From JAILZP01 sp037444185 (GTDB lineage Bacteria; Bacillota; Desulfotomaculia; Desulfotomaculales; Desulfocucumaceae), in assembly GCA_037444185.1 (NCBI GenBank), contig JBBIMW010000005.1:1-64000 (forward strand): a stretch of DNA of 64,000 nucleotides, given 5' to 3'. Of the stretch, positions 60,560 to 64,000 are shown one piece after another. Every line of letters starts with the position of its first letter. The stretch's first letter is position 1. Position numbers and translations under genes: made by a program. The notes under the pieces are model-generated. The model had not been told where the DNA came from and did not search any database. It saw nothing but the letters and a program-made list of their open reading frames with translations.

Positions 60560-61570
60560 ATGAGGAAAAAAACCGCTGCTATTGCATTGTACATGTCTCC
60601 CCTGGCGGTATTGCCCTTTGCGTGCATTTCGGGGGCATACAGCCTTTCGCCTGGGGATGTCTTTCATCTCTCCCTGTATGGCCTATCCGGCGGCGCCTGG
60701 CAAGCGCCGCCGGACCTGCCCCGGGAAGCATACACTGTTTTTTACGACATCAGACTGCCCCGCATTGTACTAGCCATGCTGGTGGGAATTTCTCTGGCCG
60801 CCAGCGGCGCCGCTTTGCAGGCGGTATCCCGCAATCCCCTTGTGGATTCCTATATGCTGGGACTGTCGGCCGGGGCGGCCTTCGGGGCCGCCCTGGCCCT
60901 AGCGGCGCTGCCGGTGCCGGTACAGCTTTCGGCCTTTGTTTTCGGGCTGACGGCGGTGGTCCTAACCTACACGGCGGCTTACAGCAGGGGATCCATATCC
61001 CCCGTTTCGCTGGTGCTGGCCGGGGTAATGATCTCAGCGGTGTTCACAGTGCTGCTGGCCTTGGTGAATATGTTCGCCGATCCCTTGAAGCTGCGGAGCA
61101 TTGTTTACTGGACCATGGGCTGCCTGCACTTGGCCTCCTGGGCCGGCGTTGAATCAGCGGCGCCCTGGATACTGCTCTCCGTTACATTTTTGTATTTTAA
61201 GCGCTGGAAGCTGAATATACTGTCCTTCGGCGACGATGAGGCCAGAAGCATGGGAGTCAGCCCGGAGAGTGAAAAGAGGCTGGTGATCGCCGCCAGCGCC
61301 CTGGCCACATCGGCGGCGGTGGCCGTGGCGGGGGTTATAGGCATCCTGGGGCTGATGATACCGCATGTGGTGCGAATGCTGGTGGGTCCCGACCATGTAA
61401 GGCTGATACCGCTTTCCATGGCCCTCGGCGCCTCCTTTTTGCTGGCGGTGGATACATTTGCCAGGAGCACGGTCTCCTTTGAGATACCGGCGGGCTTCTT
61501 CACCACCTTGATCGGGGCTCCCTTTTTTATTTATCTGTTAAGAAAAACACAGGCGGGCGGATGGCAGTGA
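60560..61570 (+). CDS. BtuC/FecD-type ABC transporter permease
   Basis: 336-aa FecCD-family permease with about 9-10 transmembrane segments: YDIRLPRIVLAMLVGISLAASGAALQAVSRNPLVDSYMLGLSAGAAFGA, WTMGCLHLASW, GVIGILGLMIPHVVRMLVGPDH coupling region. Pairs with the binding protein before and the ATPase after it; the stop overlaps the ATPase start by 10 bases. Confidence 0.92.
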   Translation: MRKKTAAIALYMSPLAVLPFACISGAYSLSPGDVFHLSLYGLSGGAWQAPPDLPREAYTVFYDIRLPRIVLAMLVGISLAASGAALQAVSRNPLVDSYMLGLSAGAAFGAALALAALPVPVQLSAFVFGLTAVVLTYTAAYSRGSISPVSLVLAGVMISAVFTVLLALVNMFADPLKLRSIVYWTMGCLHLASWAGVESAAPWILLSVTFLYFKRWKLNILSFGDDEARSMGVSPESEKRLVIAASALATSAAVAVAGVIGILGLMIPHVVRMLVGPDHVRLIPLSMALGASFLLAVDTFARSTVSFEIPAGFFTTLIGAPFFIYLLRKTQAGGWQ

Positions 61571-62364
61571 TCAGATTAAAGGGAGTGTCGCTGTATTACG
61601 ACGACGGGCCGGTTCTCACTGACGTCGACGTGGTTTTTGAGTCCGGCAGAATAACATGCCTTTTGGGTCCCAACGGGTGTGGAAAATCCACCCTTCTCTC
61701 GGCCCTGATGGGACTGGTCAGATACACCGGGAGTATACTGATTAGGGGAAAAGAGATAAAAGAATATGGCAGGAAAGAGACGGCCAGGCTTCTGGCTTTT
61801 GTGCCGCAGTTCCACCACCCGGCCTTTGCTTACAGTGTGCTGGAAGTGGTGCTGGCGGGGAGAAATCCCCATGTGGGTTATCTGCCTGGAAAGCATGATT
61901 ATGAAAGGGCTGTGGAATGCATTGACATGGTGGGGGCGGGACATCTGGCCCGGAGACCCTATAACCGGATCAGCGGCGGGGAAAGGCAGCTGGTCCTTAT
62001 AGCCAGGGCCCTGTGCCAGAATACGGAGATAATTCTCTTCGATGAGCCGACTTCGGCGCTGGATTACAAAAACACTTACAGGGTCATGACACTGATCAAA
62101 AAGCTGAGCAGGGAACACGCCCTCACCTGCCTAGTGACAGTCCACGATCCCAACTTGGCCCTTTTGTTCGGCGACGAAGTGGCGGCTTTTAAAAATGGTG
62201 AACTGGTGAAGGGGACGCCGGAGGAGATGATTACCGGAAAATCTATTATGGAAATATATGGCATGAAGGCCGGGGTATTCAACAACAACGGGGTGAAATT
62301 CGTAGTTCCTTCGGTGGCGTCCCAGGGCCGGCACACTATCGGTGATGGATATGGAAGGCGTTGA
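61561..62364 (+). CDS. BtuD/FecE-type ABC transporter ATPase
   Basis: 267 aa. Walker A GPNGCGKST, signature ISGGERQLVLIARAL, Walker B ILFDEPTSALD, H-loop VTVHDPN. The last 25 residues form a short extension beyond the nucleotide-binding domain. Completes a corrinoid/iron-chelate importer; a cobalamin riboswitch follows 49 bases later. Confidence 0.93.
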   Translation: MAVIRLKGVSLYYDDGPVLTDVDVVFESGRITCLLGPNGCGKSTLLSALMGLVRYTGSILIRGKEIKEYGRKETARLLAFVPQFHHPAFAYSVLEVVLAGRNPHVGYLPGKHDYERAVECIDMVGAGHLARRPYNRISGGERQLVLIARALCQNTEIILFDEPTSALDYKNTYRVMTLIKKLSREHALTCLVTVHDPNLALLFGDEVAAFKNGELVKGTPEEMITGKSIMEIYGMKAGVFNNNGVKFVVPSVASQGRHTIGDGYGRR

Positions 62365-62412
62365 CACGGACGGTCCCCTGATGGTAATATTTTAATGACA
62401 ATTTCCTATACC

Positions 62413-62640
62413 AGGGACAAGTGATTCCGCCCCGGCGGGCGGAATTAAAGAGGGAAGCCGGTTGGAATCCGGCGCGGTCCCGCCACTGTATGAGGGAGCA
62501 GCCCTGCTGTAATGCCACTGGGAACAGACCCGGGAAGGCGCAGGGACGGTGATGATCTCGAGCCAGGAAACCTGCTTGTCCTGAAGGCTTGATGAGCGCC
62601 CACGACGGATGGGAGGACAGGCGACGGGTTTTTTTGGGAA
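62413..62640 (+). ncRNA. Cobalamin riboswitch upstream of cbiM
   Basis: Core elements are visible in order: GGGAAGCCGGTTGGAATCC (about 62451), GCGGTCCCGCCACTGTA (62472-62488), GGGAAGGCG, GATGATCTCGAG and the B12 box AGCCAGGAAACCTGC (62561-62575). The closing stem P1 pairs GGACAAG (62415-62421) with CTTGTCC (62575-62581). After it TGCTTGTCCT can pair with AGGACAGGCG (62613-62622), followed by seven T at 62629-62635, a regulatory terminator sharing bases with P1. It would switch off the cobalt importer when cobalamin is plentiful. Confidence 0.93.
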
Positions 62641-62654
62641 GTCCGGCCGGTTTT

Positions 62655-62684
62655 AACCCTCCGCACGACGGGTGCGGGGGGTTT
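62655..62684 (+). terminator. Second terminator hairpin before cbiM
   Basis: AACCCTCCGCAC pairs with GTGCGGGGGGTT (one G-T pair) around a short loop, then TTTTAAGTTTTC. Lies after the riboswitch and 110 bases before cbiM; may belong to its expression platform or act as a back-up terminator. Confidence 0.6.
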
Positions 62685-62795
62685 TAAGTTTTCTAAACAG
62701 GCATGGCCGAATCTCGAACATCGCAGGGGGGGTGGCTGTTTTAGGCTGTTTTTATTTTTGAAGTGCATGAAAAATACTTTTCGGAGGCTGGTGTT

Positions 62796-63500
62796 ATGCA
62801 TATTTCGGAAGGACTTCTGCCGGCGGGCTATGCCCTGGCGTACAGCGCCGGCGCCGCCCTGTGTGTGGGCAAAGGGATATATAATTACAACAGGGAGTCC
62901 CGGAAAAACCCGATGTACAAACAGCTGACCGGTATTTTCGCGGCGGCCGTGTTTATTATATCACTGATGCCCATACCGGTGCCCATCACCGGCACCTGCG
63001 CGCATCCCGCCGGGACGCCCCTGGCGGCAATATTTATGGGCCCGGCGGTGACTACCATGATAAGCGCGGTGAGCCTCCTGCTTCACGCGCTGTTTCTGGC
63101 CCACGGAGGCATCACCACCCTGGGGGCCAACACCCTGGCCCTGGGGGTTTTCGGGGGGCTTGCCGGTTGGGCCGTATTCAGGGGCTGCAGGAGGCTGGGC
63201 TCCGGCATCTTTATAGCCGGCGTGGCGGCCGGGCTGTTGGGGGACCTGTTCGTATACTTTGGGACCTCCATCCAGCTGGCCCTGGCCATACACGGGGACG
63301 TACCGGTCTGGAAGGTTTTTGTGGCTGTATACGGCGCCTTTCTGCCGACACAGGGGCCTTTGGCCGTGATGGAAGGGCTGTTGACAGGCTTCGCCCTGAA
63401 TTATATCGCCAGGGTGAGGCCGGATATTCTATACAATTTCAAAATAATAGGCGAGGAAGAATTGGCGGGGCTCAGGGGAGGGCTGGCGAATGAACAGTAG
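62796..63500 (+). CDS. cbiM: Cobalt ECF transporter S component CbiM
   Basis: 234-aa membrane protein beginning MHISEGLLP; the N-terminal Met-His pair supplies metal ligands in CbiM/NikM (family knowledge), so ATG 62796, 8 bases after GGAGG, is the right start rather than the upstream frame from 62763. PIPVTGTCAHPAGTPLAAIFMGP-like core (PVPITGTCAHPAGTPLAA) and LLLHALFLAHGGITTLGANTL support cobalt specificity. Regulated by the cobalamin riboswitch. Confidence 0.95.
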   Translation: MHISEGLLPAGYALAYSAGAALCVGKGIYNYNRESRKNPMYKQLTGIFAAAVFIISLMPIPVPITGTCAHPAGTPLAAIFMGPAVTTMISAVSLLLHALFLAHGGITTLGANTLALGVFGGLAGWAVFRGCRRLGSGIFIAGVAAGLLGDLFVYFGTSIQLALAIHGDVPVWKVFVAVYGAFLPTQGPLAVMEGLLTGFALNYIARVRPDILYNFKIIGEEELAGLRGGLANEQ

Positions 63501-63798
63501 GCGGTCAAAATTAATAGTGTTTATTGTTATTTGCATTTTCGCCGGCATGGTGGGATACACATCCTTTGCCTTCGACGAGGTGCCGGGGGCTGACGAAAAG
63601 GTGGGCAAGGTGGTGGAGGAATACGCCAAAAAGGCCGGAGTTGAGGAGAGGGAGCCATATATAAATACGGACAAGGGAGATCTGCTGCTGTTTCTATTTG
63701 CCTTTAGCGGGCTGGTGTCAGGATTTTATCTGGGCTACAACTGGAGAAAAATAGTTGCTGAAAAGGCACCTGTAAACAGAGTTGCCATCAGGCGCTGA
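63490..63798 (+). CDS. cbiN: Cobalt transporter small subunit CbiN
   Basis: 102 aa with two transmembrane helices (about 8-28 and 67-85) around an extracytoplasmic loop GADEKVGKVVEEYAKKAGVEEREPY, the topology and length of CbiN, which is needed for CbiM to take up Co2+. It overlaps the cbiM stop by 11 bases and precedes cbiQ. The loop is diverged, so the call leans partly on context. Confidence 0.85.
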   Translation: MNSRRSKLIVFIVICIFAGMVGYTSFAFDEVPGADEKVGKVVEEYAKKAGVEEREPYINTDKGDLLLFLFAFSGLVSGFYLGYNWRKIVAEKAPVNRVAIRR

Positions 63799-63814
63799 TC
63801 TGCAAAGGAGGACA

Positions 63815-64000
63815 ATGGGGCGGGAGGGGGTGGCGTCCTTGGAGAAAGGGCATGGCATACTGAGGGGCGGCATCTCCGGCGAAGACTGCTTCATCACCGG
63901 GATTGACCCCCGGGTAAAGCTGGTGTTCTGCATCCTTTTCCTGGGCCTGGCAATCAGCGCCAGGAATGTGGCGGTTCCCTTGCTAATATTGACCTTAACC
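63815..64000 (+). CDS. cbiQ: Cobalt ECF transporter T component CbiQ (5-prime part)
   Basis: The frame opens at ATG 63815, 6 bases after AAAGGAGG, and runs off the window after 62 codons. The segment TGIDPRVKLVFCILFLGLAISAR is the standard CbiQ N-terminus leading into the first membrane helix. Its ATPase CbiO would be expected beyond the window. Confidence 0.88.
   Translation, partial: MGREGVASLEKGHGILRGGISGEDCFITGIDPRVKLVFCILFLGLAISARNVAVPLLILTLT

Noticed and set aside
1..64000. tRNA/rRNA genes, CRISPR arrays, insertion sequences, prophage
   Set aside because: Intergenic spaces were read for cloverleaf ends, regular spaced repeats and transposase motifs; none was found.

Overview
The window reads as a chromosomal segment of an anaerobic, spore-former-type Firmicute of the Desulfotomaculum/Pelotomaculum (Peptococcaceae) kind. 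Reasons seen in the sequence: GC-rich coding DNA with strong GGAGG ribosome binding sites and many TTG/GTG starts, a GatCAB amidotransferase, a B. subtilis-type Fe-S PurF, an Amj-type lipid II flippase, sigma-54 activators of acyl-CoA gene clusters, oxygen-sensitive 4-hydroxybutyryl-CoA dehydratase homologues and a cobalt/corrinoid uptake locus. The genus is an inference. No tRNA, rRNA, CRISPR array, transposase or phage gene was seen.

Layout. 0-6.2 kb: end of an unknown gene, then the purine operon purF-purM-purN-purH-purD. 6.3-9.5 kb: an ArsB/NhaD-type permease and a KhtT/KhtU-like regulated cation/proton antiporter pair. 9.6-15.9 kb: a YerC/TrpR-family regulator and hisD-C-B-H-A-F-I (hisG, hisZ and hisE are not here); HisD carries an unusual collagen-like tail. 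15.9-26.3 kb: rmuC (reverse), pcrA, amj-like gene, ligA, gatC-gatA-gatB. 26.4-31.1 kb: a reverse-strand branched-chain-amino-acid-type ABC importer livK-H-M-G-F, followed by a chemotaxis receptor.

33-54 kb is the accessory metabolic heart of the window: a regulon for short-chain acyl-CoA metabolism that appears to be run by sigma-54. It holds an acyl-CoA dehydrogenase; a leftward operon (4-hydroxybutyryl-CoA dehydratase homologue 1, 3-hydroxyacyl-CoA dehydrogenase, thiolase, DUF362 protein); a divergent rightward set (crotonase, acyl-CoA synthetase, nitronate-monooxygenase-like flavoprotein, dehydratase homologue 2); a PrpR-like sigma-54 activator; a D-2-hydroxyacid dehydrogenase; a second sigma-54 activator with CBS and PAS sensor domains; and, divergent from it, a thiolase / HMG-CoA-synthase-like / DUF35 triad like the archaeal acetoacetyl-CoA thiolase-HMGCS complex, but with a degenerate HMGCS-like partner. 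I can read sigma-54 (-24/-12) promoter candidates at 33245, 40438 (reverse), 40686, 49058 (reverse) and 51488. Together the genes supply every step from 4-hydroxybutyrate to two acetyl-CoA.

54.3-58.7 kb: a DUF6485 cysteine-rich protein, then a NifV/Re-citrate-synthase-like enzyme, LeuC/LeuD-type aconitase subunits and an isocitrate-dehydrogenase-like enzyme, best read as a route from acetyl-CoA and oxaloacetate to 2-oxoglutarate. 58.8-64 kb: a stand-alone starch-binding-type CBM protein, a FecB/BtuF-BtuC-BtuD type importer, a cobalamin riboswitch and the cobalt ECF transporter cbiM-cbiN-cbiQ (cut by the window end). All functional calls rest on recognised motifs, not on searches.
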